From positions 1 through 5,747 of the forward strand of contig JAHEZC010000205.1 of assembly GCA_023251275.1 (NCBI GenBank): 5,747 nt of DNA, given 5' to 3'. How positions within the stretch are numbered: position 1 is the first letter of the stretch; each line of letters opens with the position of its first letter. Below, in pieces: positions 1 to 5,747 of this stretch. The translations under genes and the position numbers were made by a program. Source of the stretch: Parafilimonas sp. GTDB taxonomy: Bacteria; Bacteroidota; Bacteroidia; Chitinophagales; Chitinophagaceae. The notes under the pieces were generated by a model. That model had not been told where the DNA came from and did no database searches. It worked only from the letters and a program-made list of their open reading frames with translations.

Positions 1-579
1 TTTTGCTATTCGAAGCCACAACTCGTAATCCTGGGCGAGAATCATTCCTGTATGATAATATCCCAATTCATCCAATACCGCTTTTTTCATCATCACTGAA
101 GGATGAGCAAACGGGCAATAAAAAAGCAATTCTGCTTTCAGTCTTTCAGTATCCGAAGGAAATTTTACTTTCCCCGTTTTTTTGCCCTCATTATTTATTC
201 TTATATAGTTTGATCCGCATAATGCCAGCGCTTCATCTTGTTCAAAAAAATCTACCTGTACCTTGATTCGATGCGATAACGAAATATCATCTGCATCCAT
301 TCTTGCAATATATTTTCCTTTTGACAGAGCGATGCCTTTATTAAGTGTTGCGACAACACCCATGTTTTTTTCATTTCGTATTAATTTTATTCTTTTATCT
401 TGTACTGCTGATTGCTCCAAAATTGCCCACGTACTATCTGTTGAAAAATCATCAATCAAAATAATTTCCAGGTTTGTATAAGACTGCTGCATGACAGACA
501 TTACTGCTTCTTTAACAAAGGGAGCTGCATTATAACAGGGAATTACGACTGAAACAAGAGGCGTGTCTTGTGCATTCAT
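1..579 (-). CDS. Family 2 glycosyltransferase (GT-A fold), N-terminal 193 codons; 3' end outside the window
   Basis: This reading frame is open from an ATG at 579-577 down to base 1 with no stop, so the gene continues outside the window. The visible 193 residues are the catalytic domain of an inverting GT2 enzyme that transfers a sugar from a nucleotide-sugar donor on the cytoplasmic side. Visible landmarks are the opening strand VSVVIPCYNAA (about 9-20), the nucleotide-binding LIDDFSTDST (about 41-50), the DXD-type metal and donor site ARMDADD (92-98), the segment CPFAHPSVMM (154-163) and the acceptor-side QDYELWLRI (183-191), where Asp184 is the likely catalytic base. The start is firm: the frame has a TAA at 603-601 with only this ATG after it, and an A8 run lies just upstream. 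It begins 30 bp after the glycerophosphotransferase gene, so the two are probably cotranscribed. Sugar and acceptor cannot be read from the sequence. Family call very sure; specificity unknown. Confidence 0.93.
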   Translation of the reverse strand, partial: MNAQDTPLVSVVIPCYNAAPFVKEAVMSVMQQSYTNLEIILIDDFSTDSTWAILEQSAVQDKRIKLIRNEKNMGVVATLNKGIALSKGKYIARMDADDISLSHRIKVQVDFFEQDEALALCGSNYIRINNEGKKTGKVKFPSDTERLKAELLFYCPFAHPSVMMKKAVLDELGYYHTGMILAQDYELWLRIAK

Positions 580-609
580 CCGGGCTTTATTAGCTTTTTT
601 TTATGTGTA

Positions 610-1842
610 TCATACATCTTTCAGGCCTATAGATTCTTTTATAAATTTTACAGGAGCGTAAAAATCAGATGATGTATTGGTAAAATAATCAAATCCATTA
701 TACTGAGTTTTTGTATCATTTTTCTCATCTGAAATATTATTTAATAATTGCAGAAGTCCCTGAAAGGAATAAACCACTTCCCTGTTTTTTACTATTGAAT
801 TGTAATCAAAATAAAATTCCCTGCTGCCGCTGTTATATTCTTCCAGATCAAAAGGATAAAAAATAATTCTTTTTTTCAGCAGTGAGTAGTCAAAGAATAT
901 GGAAGAATAATCAGTCACGAGTGCAGTCGTAAATGGAAGCAGGGGGTACATGTCCACATTGCGGTCTGTAAGTTTGATATTGGAAAAATTACTGAGGTCA
1001 ATATTGAATTCTGTAATGATATGCGTTTTAATTAGGAATAATATTTTATTTTCCCTGCAGATAGTATTTAATTTCTCAAAATCAGGTAAAGCCTCAGTCA
1101 AAAAAGAAAGGTTGGCATCTCTCCAGGTAGGCATATACACCCATACGTGGTCAAATTGTTTCATGGTGTGCAACAATTCCCGGATCGAATGATTTTCAAA
1201 GTTTAAAATATGATTTTCAAGTTCAGCCTCATTCCAAAAGAATGGCGTTACTCTTGGATATTGTGCAACCAATACTTTTTCTTCAGGCACTCTGAAAGCG
1301 CTGCTGAATATTTTTTTCAGGTTGGCAGAAGTTGTCAACACTGCATCGTGTTTTTTTGTGAGTGGCGGCGAATAGGAAAATCTTTTCAATTTTCCTTTGA
1401 GATTTGCAGGAGCATACAGATAGCGCAATGGGCCCTTTGTAAAATCATATTCGATTTTTTTCAGCGGAATGCCATGCCAGAGATTAAAGAAAAAACCGCC
1501 TCCTGTAAATGCAAGATTGCAAACATCTGTGATGTATGAGCTGTAGATGAACACCTTTGCGCGCAGCGCAAAATTTATTCCTTTCCATGATTTGTTATGA
1601 TAACATTCAAAGCCATTTGAATTAAGGAATTGAACTATTTCTTTTGAATCAGTCAGCCAGATATGACGGATGTTTCTGCAGTATTTATTGCAGTACAAAA
1701 AAAAATATTTGGAGTTATCCACGAATTTTCCTGCCATACTTCCATATACCCAGATCTTTTTGTTTCGCGAAATTAAAAAGCAGAGATAATACAATAGATA
1801 AACTGCCAGCGACCTTATAATACCTCTTGCTGTTTTAATCAT
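610..1842 (-). CDS. CDP-glycerol glycerophosphotransferase, TagB/TagF family
   Basis: This 410-residue protein belongs to the CDP-glycerol:glycerophosphotransferase family (Glyphos_transf), which moves phosphoglycerol from CDP-glycerol to a lipid-linked or growing polymer at the inner face of the membrane. Visible motifs are NLWHGIPLKK (120-129, with His123, a catalytic position in TagF), TTSANLKKIF (170-179), YMPTWRDAN (236-244), IKTH (271-274, second conserved His) and VTDYSSIFFDYSLL (309-322), followed by FYPFDLEEY and REFYFDY (341-347). Residues 8-24 are hydrophobic and may anchor it to the membrane. The length is close to TagB-type primases and shorter than two-domain TagF polymerases, so it could add a single unit, decorate a sugar repeat or polymerise; the sequence does not decide. 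It follows the flippase by 26 bp and sits two genes after the two enzymes predicted to make its donor. A related donor such as CDP-ribitol is possible but less likely given that context. Confidence 0.93.
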   Translation of the reverse strand: MIKTARGIIRSLAVYLLYYLCFLISRNKKIWVYGSMAGKFVDNSKYFFLYCNKYCRNIRHIWLTDSKEIVQFLNSNGFECYHNKSWKGINFALRAKVFIYSSYITDVCNLAFTGGGFFFNLWHGIPLKKIEYDFTKGPLRYLYAPANLKGKLKRFSYSPPLTKKHDAVLTTSANLKKIFSSAFRVPEEKVLVAQYPRVTPFFWNEAELENHILNFENHSIRELLHTMKQFDHVWVYMPTWRDANLSFLTEALPDFEKLNTICRENKILFLIKTHIITEFNIDLSNFSNIKLTDRNVDMYPLLPFTTALVTDYSSIFFDYSLLKKRIIFYPFDLEEYNSGSREFYFDYNSIVKNREVVYSFQGLLQLLNNISDEKNDTKTQYNGFDYFTNTSSDFYAPVKFIKESIGLKDV

Positions 1843-1868
1843 ATCATGAAATCAAAAGACTCACTCGA

Positions 1869-3137
1869 TCAAAGTTGCGGTATTTTAAACAGTTTGTATT
1901 TGCGGACTCCCCATAAACGAATGGTCAATACAACAGTTTCAGTAAATATCACCATGCAGGCAACTGAGTACACACTTAGATTATTCGATATAACGAGTGT
2001 ACACAACCCGGTCAAATGGAACAAAGATGAGATGATCACCGAATTGTTTGTGTATTTTGAATACCCCATTGCACCGAGGAAAGGGTATCCTAACATGAGA
2101 GAAGGTACAATCATAAGACAGGCTATGAGCAAAAACTTTAATACTATTGCACTTTGAATATCTTTTATTTTATAAATGATATAGATAACGTCTTTTGTAT
2201 CTGCAATCAATGCACCTATTATTATTATATTCAGAAGCGCTGCGTAGAAAAATATTTTTTTAAAAACCCTGACATTCTTTGTTTTTGTCATGTAGGGATA
2301 CAATGTGTTAGTAAGGGGATAATAGGCGCTTTGCAATGCAATAAATAATTTTTCCGCTGCGCTGTAATAACCTGCCATAACATTTGTACCAAAGAACCCA
2401 AGCACGAATGTATTGCTCACCGTATAGACGGAAACGGAAACACGGGATATAAAAAATTGAGCGCTGTCTTTTAATGACAGGATGATTTCATTCAATGGAG
2501 GCAGGGCATAACGTATTTTGAAAATCCTTTTAACAATCACCAGGCTGATGATGCCGGATAAAATCGTTCCACCGGAATTTATTACCGGTACAAGTATATA
2601 ATCTCCTGTATTTTTTACTAACAGAAATATCGGAGCCAATGAAAGCACTCTTGTTATAACGGTGATGACAGTAATAAACTTCATTTTTTCCATGCCTAAA
2701 AAAAACCAAACCGGGAATAGTACATTTCCCATCACCATCCCATACGTGAAAAGATATAAAGTCTTGTTTTCAGAAAATTTATCGAATGTGAAGGTCAGGG
2801 AAATCAATATTATAAACCCAAAGAGGAGAAGCAACATTTTCGAACATATAACCCTGTTAAATATCTTAGACCTTTCCTCCGGATCATCCCTTTTTTCCGC
2901 TATAAGCCTGGTGGCAGAAAGATTGTATCCGAAGTCTGTAAAAACGATAAAATACTGGATAAATGCATTTGAAAAATTGACCAAGCCGTATTTCTCAACG
3001 TTTAAAACGCGAAACAAATAAGGTACTGTAATGAGCGGTAAAATATAATTTACGCCCTGCAGCAATAATAGAGCAAGAAAATTACTTATCAGCGGATGAC
3101 GCAGCTTACTAAACACAGCCAGGTTGTATGTTCTCAA
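1869..3137 (-). CDS. wzx: Wzx-type lipid-linked oligosaccharide flippase (MOP superfamily)
   Basis: This 422-residue, highly hydrophobic protein has roughly a dozen predicted membrane segments and the N-terminal pattern of O-antigen and teichoic acid flippases: an amphipathic start, then NFLALLLLQGVNYILPLI (19-36), PYLFRVLNVEKYGLVNFS (39-56) and FTDFGYNLSATRLIA (66-80). It should flip undecaprenyl-diphosphate-linked repeat units from the cytoplasmic to the periplasmic face of the inner membrane. The substrate is presumably the glycan built by the neighbouring transferases. The start is uncertain. The frame opens only two codons after a TGA (3143-3141), no ATG occurs before the first membrane segment, and the first usable codon is TTG at 3137, with a GTG at 3116 as the alternative. 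The C-terminus ends shortly after the last membrane segment, as is usual. Family call is very sure; the exact start is not. Confidence 0.92.
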   Translation of the reverse strand: MRTYNLAVFSKLRHPLISNFLALLLLQGVNYILPLITVPYLFRVLNVEKYGLVNFSNAFIQYFIVFTDFGYNLSATRLIAEKRDDPEERSKIFNRVICSKMLLLLFGFIILISLTFTFDKFSENKTLYLFTYGMVMGNVLFPVWFFLGMEKMKFITVITVITRVLSLAPIFLLVKNTGDYILVPVINSGGTILSGIISLVIVKRIFKIRYALPPLNEIILSLKDSAQFFISRVSVSVYTVSNTFVLGFFGTNVMAGYYSAAEKLFIALQSAYYPLTNTLYPYMTKTKNVRVFKKIFFYAALLNIIIIGALIADTKDVIYIIYKIKDIQSAIVLKFLLIACLMIVPSLMLGYPFLGAMGYSKYTNNSVIISSLFHLTGLCTLVISNNLSVYSVACMVIFTETVVLTIRLWGVRKYKLFKIPQL

Positions 3138-3186
3138 ATGTCAGATGCATAAAAATATAAATGAGCTTATCATGATAAAGGTAATT
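3138..3186 (-). other. 49-bp gap before wzx with a 13-codon ORF overlapping its start
   Basis: Between the dehydrogenase stop and the wzx TTG start the only ATG-led frame of note begins at 3150. It encodes 13 codons and ends at a TAG at 3111-3109, overlapping the wzx start in another frame. It could help ribosomes reach the weak TTG start by termination-reinitiation, or be chance. No promoter, terminator or Shine-Dalgarno is evident. Confidence 0.3.
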
Positions 3187-4260
3187 TCAATTGATACCTG
3201 TAAATAATTTTTCCCCGATATAACTGCAATAATTCAAATATTCTTGAATGAATTCATGCTCATTGATCGTATCAAGTACTGTATATCTGCCGGGTCTCAT
3301 TTTTTGAGACGTCTTGAAAATTAACGGCAAATTGTTTTCAATATCAGTTCCCAACTTGTGGAAAAAAAATGGCGTTTCAATTTTTTCTGCGTAATAAAGA
3401 TGTTCATCAGCCAGTTTTTTCTGCAGGTAAAGAGAGAATAAACTTATAGATGCAACCTGCGTACCATGCAATACATTTTCAGTCAGCTTCAGATAATCAA
3501 TTGCGTGGCTGATCAGGTGTTCAGATCCGCTGCAAGGCCTGCTTTCTCCTGCTAATGCCATTGATAAACCGGAATATATTTGCCCCTGAACTATCTGTTT
3601 TATGAATGGTTTAAAATTGAAATCAATCTGCCCGAAATATATCAGGCTATAGGCTGCATTTCTCGAGATATGATAGGCAATGTCATTAATCTTATCTCCA
3701 TTATTTTCGTGGGCCAGTACCCAATCATTTGTTGCAGATAAGTTAGTGAGAATATCGCCTGCTGCTGCCTTCAGGTATTTTTTTGGGGATTCGCGGATGA
3801 TATCCATGTCAATGATAATGCCCATCGGCATCTGTGCAGGCAAACTTTGTTTTAATCCATTCTCATCTTTTATTACTGAAATAGGAGAGATCAGACCGTC
3901 GTTGGAAATAATGGTGGGGACAGCAATAAAATTTATAGTGGTTAAAAAACTTATTCTTTTTCCTATATCAATAATATTCCCGCCACCTACTCCAATTATT
4001 AAATCAAATCTCCCAGTTTGAATTTTTGTCTTTAAATCTTCTACGGCGGGGTAATTAGCCTCAGCACTGATAATAAAATGTTGCCAGTGATTCTCCTCAC
4101 AAATTTTCGCTGCAATAGGGTATGAAAAATCAGGACCCGATAATACTGCTACGTTTTGAAAAGATAAAAAATTACGGTTAAGATAATGCCCGATTTTCCC
4201 GATATTATTTTCATCGAGCTGAAAGATAATGGGCAGATTTACGATTTGTCTGTACAGCAT
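3187..4260 (-). CDS. egsA: sn-glycerol-1-phosphate dehydrogenase family protein (EgsA/AraM-like)
   Basis: This 357-residue protein is a metal-dependent NAD(P)H dehydrogenase of the group that includes archaeal G1P dehydrogenase and Bacillus AraM. These enzymes reduce dihydroxyacetone phosphate to sn-glycerol-1-phosphate in the cytoplasm. Visible family motifs, in order: dinucleotide-binding GVGGGNIIDIGK (90-101), VPTIISNDGLISPISV (114-129), AGDILTNLSATNDW (167-180), SRPCSGSEHLISHAID (240-255) and HGTQVAS (265-271). By family comparison Asp169, His248 and His265 are the likely metal ligands, all present, so the enzyme looks intact. Length is normal for the family. It starts 7 bp after the cytidylyltransferase stop, with an A/T-rich junction and no Shine-Dalgarno, which points to tight co-expression. 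Context argues that its product feeds CDP-glycerol synthesis for a surface glycan rather than ether lipids. Another small keto-phosphate, such as one giving glycerol-2-phosphate, cannot be excluded. Family sure; stereochemistry inferred. Confidence 0.88.
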   Translation of the reverse strand: MLYRQIVNLPIIFQLDENNIGKIGHYLNRNFLSFQNVAVLSGPDFSYPIAAKICEENHWQHFIISAEANYPAVEDLKTKIQTGRFDLIIGVGGGNIIDIGKRISFLTTINFIAVPTIISNDGLISPISVIKDENGLKQSLPAQMPMGIIIDMDIIRESPKKYLKAAAGDILTNLSATNDWVLAHENNGDKINDIAYHISRNAAYSLIYFGQIDFNFKPFIKQIVQGQIYSGLSMALAGESRPCSGSEHLISHAIDYLKLTENVLHGTQVASISLFSLYLQKKLADEHLYYAEKIETPFFFHKLGTDIENNLPLIFKTSQKMRPGRYTVLDTINEHEFIQEYLNYCSYIGEKLFTGIN

Positions 4261-4267
4261 TTATAGA

Positions 4268-4696
4268 TTACCCGGAAGATTTAATTTTCCTGATCAATTC
4301 CGAAGAACTTATTCCTTCGGTATAAGGCAGAAAGAGCAGGTCAATATTTTTACTTTTTAAATATTCTTCTGAAACTCTTATTTGTTTCAAATAGTTACTT
4401 CTTTCCCAGTCGTCACCGTGAACTATTACATCAATATTATATTTTTCCAGGTAACATTTATTATCATAATCCTGTACAATAAACGCTGTATCTACATAGC
4501 GGCAAGCCTTTATAATCTCCAATCTTTCAGTTTCAGAATAAATGGGAGGTCTTTTATAAGTAGAAACAAGCTTGTCGCCATTAATTGCAACAATCAGATT
4601 TTCTCCCAACTGTCTTGCGTTTTTTAAAATCCGCACATGACCGAGATGAAACAGATCAAAGACTCCTATAACATATACATTTTTATACTTTTTCAT
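4268..4696 (-). CDS. tagD: Glycerol-3-phosphate cytidylyltransferase-like nucleotidyltransferase (TagD family)
   Basis: This compact 142-residue protein of the HxGH nucleotidyltransferase superfamily covers the whole TagD length. It should couple CTP with a phosphorylated small alcohol, most likely glycerol phosphate, giving CDP-glycerol and pyrophosphate in the cytoplasm. Visible motifs are VIGVFDLFHLGHVRIL (9-24, HxGH at 17-20), ETERLEIIKACRYVD (55-69), VHGDDWE (92-98, the GDDW typical of glycerol-phosphate cytidylyltransferases) and the C-terminal YTEGISSSELI (125-135). In TagD and eukaryotic relatives the last motif normally starts with Arg (RTEGIST); here that position is Tyr125, so substrate preference may differ. 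The gene lies directly before the G1P dehydrogenase-like gene and two genes before the glycerophosphotransferase, which strongly supports a CDP-glycerol role. The ATG at 4696-4694 is the natural start because the first strand begins eight residues later. Ethanolamine phosphate or another alditol phosphate is an alternative substrate. Confidence 0.88.
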   Translation of the reverse strand: MKKYKNVYVIGVFDLFHLGHVRILKNARQLGENLIVAINGDKLVSTYKRPPIYSETERLEIIKACRYVDTAFIVQDYDNKCYLEKYNIDVIVHGDDWERSNYLKQIRVSEEYLKSKNIDLLFLPYTEGISSSELIRKIKSSG

Positions 4697-4813
4697 AAGG
4701 AGTGGTTGCGGGATTATACATTTGACATTTCAGAAAGTGATTTTTTTGGCTGGCGGGATTCGGTTTTGATTTTAAGATGCACTAAAAATTGTGGTGCATT
4801 TTATATTGCACAA
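4697..4813 (-). other. 117-bp intergenic leader between wzz and the phosphoglycerol module
   Basis: This is the longest non-coding stretch in the window. Read on the minus strand it holds a set of short complementary arms just after the wzz stop, then an A-rich run. Next is a TATAAT-like hexamer (plus-strand ATTATA at 4713-4718) about 17 nt before the cytidylyltransferase ATG. No clear partner element was found at -33/-35, neither the Bacteroidota TTTG type nor TTGACA, so a promoter is only a possibility. No T-rich terminator follows the arms and no Shine-Dalgarno precedes the ATG. It could hold a secondary promoter or an mRNA processing site that sets expression of the downstream genes apart from wzz. 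Confidence 0.4.
4777..4813 (-). repeat. Three short complementary arms that can form two competing hairpins
   Basis: Immediately after the wzz stop the minus strand carries GTGCA (4811-4807), then TGCAC within ATGCAC (4799-4794), then GTGCAT (4782-4777). The middle arm can pair with the first across an 8-nt loop (5 bp) or with the third across an 11-nt loop (6 bp), so the two hairpins exclude each other. On the plus strand the second hairpin extends to 8 pairs with one G-U wobble. The arms are short and the region AT-rich, so chance is quite possible. There is no following U run, so this is not a normal intrinsic terminator. Confidence 0.35.
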
Positions 4814-5747
4814 TCATGATGTAAAGGCGGATAGTATCCGCCTGATGAGTAAAAATAAAGCCATCAGGAAGCCGCCTGCAAATCCTCCGACTATAAGAGC
4901 TTTAAGTCGGCCCCACTTTTCAGCCACCAATGGAAATTGAGGCTCATCAATAACCTGGTATAACGGAGTTGCTTTTTGAAGATTGATTTTTGCCAGTTCG
5001 AGATTTTTTACAACTTCTCCGTAAGCTGTGCCCAATGCACTTATTCTGAACTGCCCTTCCTGTGCCGGAGCACGCTGAACCTGCAGGGCAGGGTTGAGAT
5101 TAAATGTTCTGTCATATACTTCTGCTGTTGCAGAAATAGAACCGCTTAAAAGTGTGCGAAGGCTGTCAGTTTCACGTTGAAGCATTTCTAAATTCTGTCT
5201 CGCAAGACTGGTCTTTGTATCAATGTAAAATTTTGAAGTTACATCAACCAGGTACTTAGTAAGATACAATGAAAATAATTCGTTTGTTGCAGTGGTTGTT
5301 ACTACATACACACTTTGCCTTTTATCGGGCCTTGATACATCAAGAATATTTTTTGCTATCATTCCATATACATCTCTGAAAAGGCTATCCTGTATATAAG
5401 TCATTTTAGCAGGATCATCCGGGAGTGGGAAGGCTCCCTTTGTTCTTTCTTTACTGTTCCATCCTGCATCCAGTTTTAATTCTTCTGCAAGAATATTGAT
5501 GAGCGTTTCATTTTTCCCTGGCGGTTTTTTCAGCAAAGCTTTTTGTACCATTGTCCTTGAATTCATCAATACTATAATATTGTCTCCGCTGAATGCATCG
5601 TTGCTGCCCCCGCTTCCCAAATCAATTCCAAATTGACTGGCTATTCCATATAGAGATCCGGCATCCTGATCGCTATTTGATAATATGAAACTAAGCTCAG
5701 CAGTGTATTTCGGTTTGGAAAGCCACACATAGGTTACTGCAAGTGCG
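4814..5747 (-). CDS. wzz: Wzz-type polysaccharide chain-length determinant, 5' end outside the window
   Basis: This is the C-terminal part of a polysaccharide co-polymerase of the inner membrane, which controls how long a Wzy-made polymer grows. The frame is still open at the window edge. The codons before the GTG at 5728 read ALAVTY and look like the end of the first membrane helix, so this GTG is internal and the true start is upstream. After the helix comes WLSKPKYTAELSFIL, a typical Wzz opening, then a periplasmic domain with the stretch DAFSGDNIIVLMNSRTMV and a helical region (about 170-255, counted from the GTG) rich in charged heptad-like sequence. A proline-containing segment EPQFPLVAEKWGRLKAL leads into the second membrane helix (about 277-296) and a short basic tail. 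No tyrosine-kinase domain follows, so it is Wzz-like rather than a Wzc fusion. It is the first gene seen in the cluster; 117 bp separate it from the cytidylyltransferase gene. Confidence 0.88.
   Translation of the reverse strand, partial: ALAVTYVWLSKPKYTAELSFILSNSDQDAGSLYGIASQFGIDLGSGGSNDAFSGDNIIVLMNSRTMVQKALLKKPPGKNETLINILAEELKLDAGWNSKERTKGAFPLPDDPAKMTYIQDSLFRDVYGMIAKNILDVSRPDKRQSVYVVTTTATNELFSLYLTKYLVDVTSKFYIDTKTSLARQNLEMLQRETDSLRTLLSGSISATAEVYDRTFNLNPALQVQRAPAQEGQFRISALGTAYGEVVKNLELAKINLQKATPLYQVIDEPQFPLVAEKWGRLKALIVGGFAGGFLMALFLLIRRILSAFTS

Noticed and set aside
3..481. Plus-strand open frames at the window start
   Set aside because: The minus strand encodes a convincing GT2 domain over the whole stretch, so these frames are antisense shadows.
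950..1539. Plus-strand open frames opposite the glycerophosphotransferase gene
   Set aside because: The minus-strand product carries full family motifs across the same bases; the plus-strand translations look like shadows.
1846..3021. Plus-strand open frames of about 100-120 codons opposite wzx (1846-2157 and 2662-3021)
   Set aside because: They lie antisense to a clear Wzx protein, resemble no family I recognise, and are explained by composition.
3187..4260. 3-dehydroquinate synthase or glycerol dehydrogenase for the dehydrogenase gene
   Set aside because: The SRPCSGSEHLISHAID and NDGLISPISV motifs fit the G1P dehydrogenase/AraM group better than either related family.
4777..4799. Intrinsic terminator after wzz
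   Set aside because: The stem is short and AT-rich and no U run follows it on the minus strand, so termination here is not supported.
4814..5728. GTG at 5728 as the true start of the Wzz gene
   Set aside because: The frame stays open upstream and encodes what looks like the end of the first membrane helix, which Wzz proteins need before this point.

Overview
The window is an AT-rich (by eye under 40% G+C) piece of a surface-polysaccharide gene cluster, probably from a Bacteroidota bacterium, perhaps the Chitinophaga/Sphingobacteria side. That placement is an inference. It rests on A-rich leaders without clear Shine-Dalgarno sequences in front of the starts, and on a Wzz-type protein that resembles those of that phylum. 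All six genes lie on the minus strand, so transcription runs from base 5747 down to base 1. Both end genes run off the window.

In transcription order the genes are: (1) a Wzz-type chain-length regulator, lacking its N-terminus (4814-5747); (2) a TagD-like CTP-dependent nucleotidyltransferase (4268-4696); (3) a protein of the sn-glycerol-1-phosphate dehydrogenase (EgsA/AraM) family (3187-4260); (4) a Wzx-type lipid-linked oligosaccharide flippase (1869-3137); (5) a CDP-glycerol glycerophosphotransferase of the TagB/TagF type (610-1842); (6) the first 193 codons of a GT-A family 2 glycosyltransferase (1-579), which has no stop in the window. Gaps between genes are 117, 7, 49, 26 and 30 bp, so this is probably one operon. 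The only gap large enough for an obvious regulatory element is the 117 bp after wzz.

Read together, genes 2, 3 and 5 form a phosphoglycerol module. The dehydrogenase would reduce dihydroxyacetone phosphate to a glycerol phosphate, the cytidylyltransferase would turn that into CDP-glycerol, and the transferase would place phosphoglycerol on a growing glycan. The glycosyltransferase adds sugars, Wzx moves the lipid-linked unit across the inner membrane and Wzz sets polymer length. The predicted product is a teichoic-acid-like or phosphoglycerol-decorated polysaccharide in a Gram-negative type cell. The notable point is the choice of precursor enzyme: family membership predicts the sn-1 enantiomer, as in archaeal lipids, whereas classical teichoic acids use sn-glycerol-3-phosphate. 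No Wzy polymerase, RNA gene, mobile element or CRISPR array is seen.
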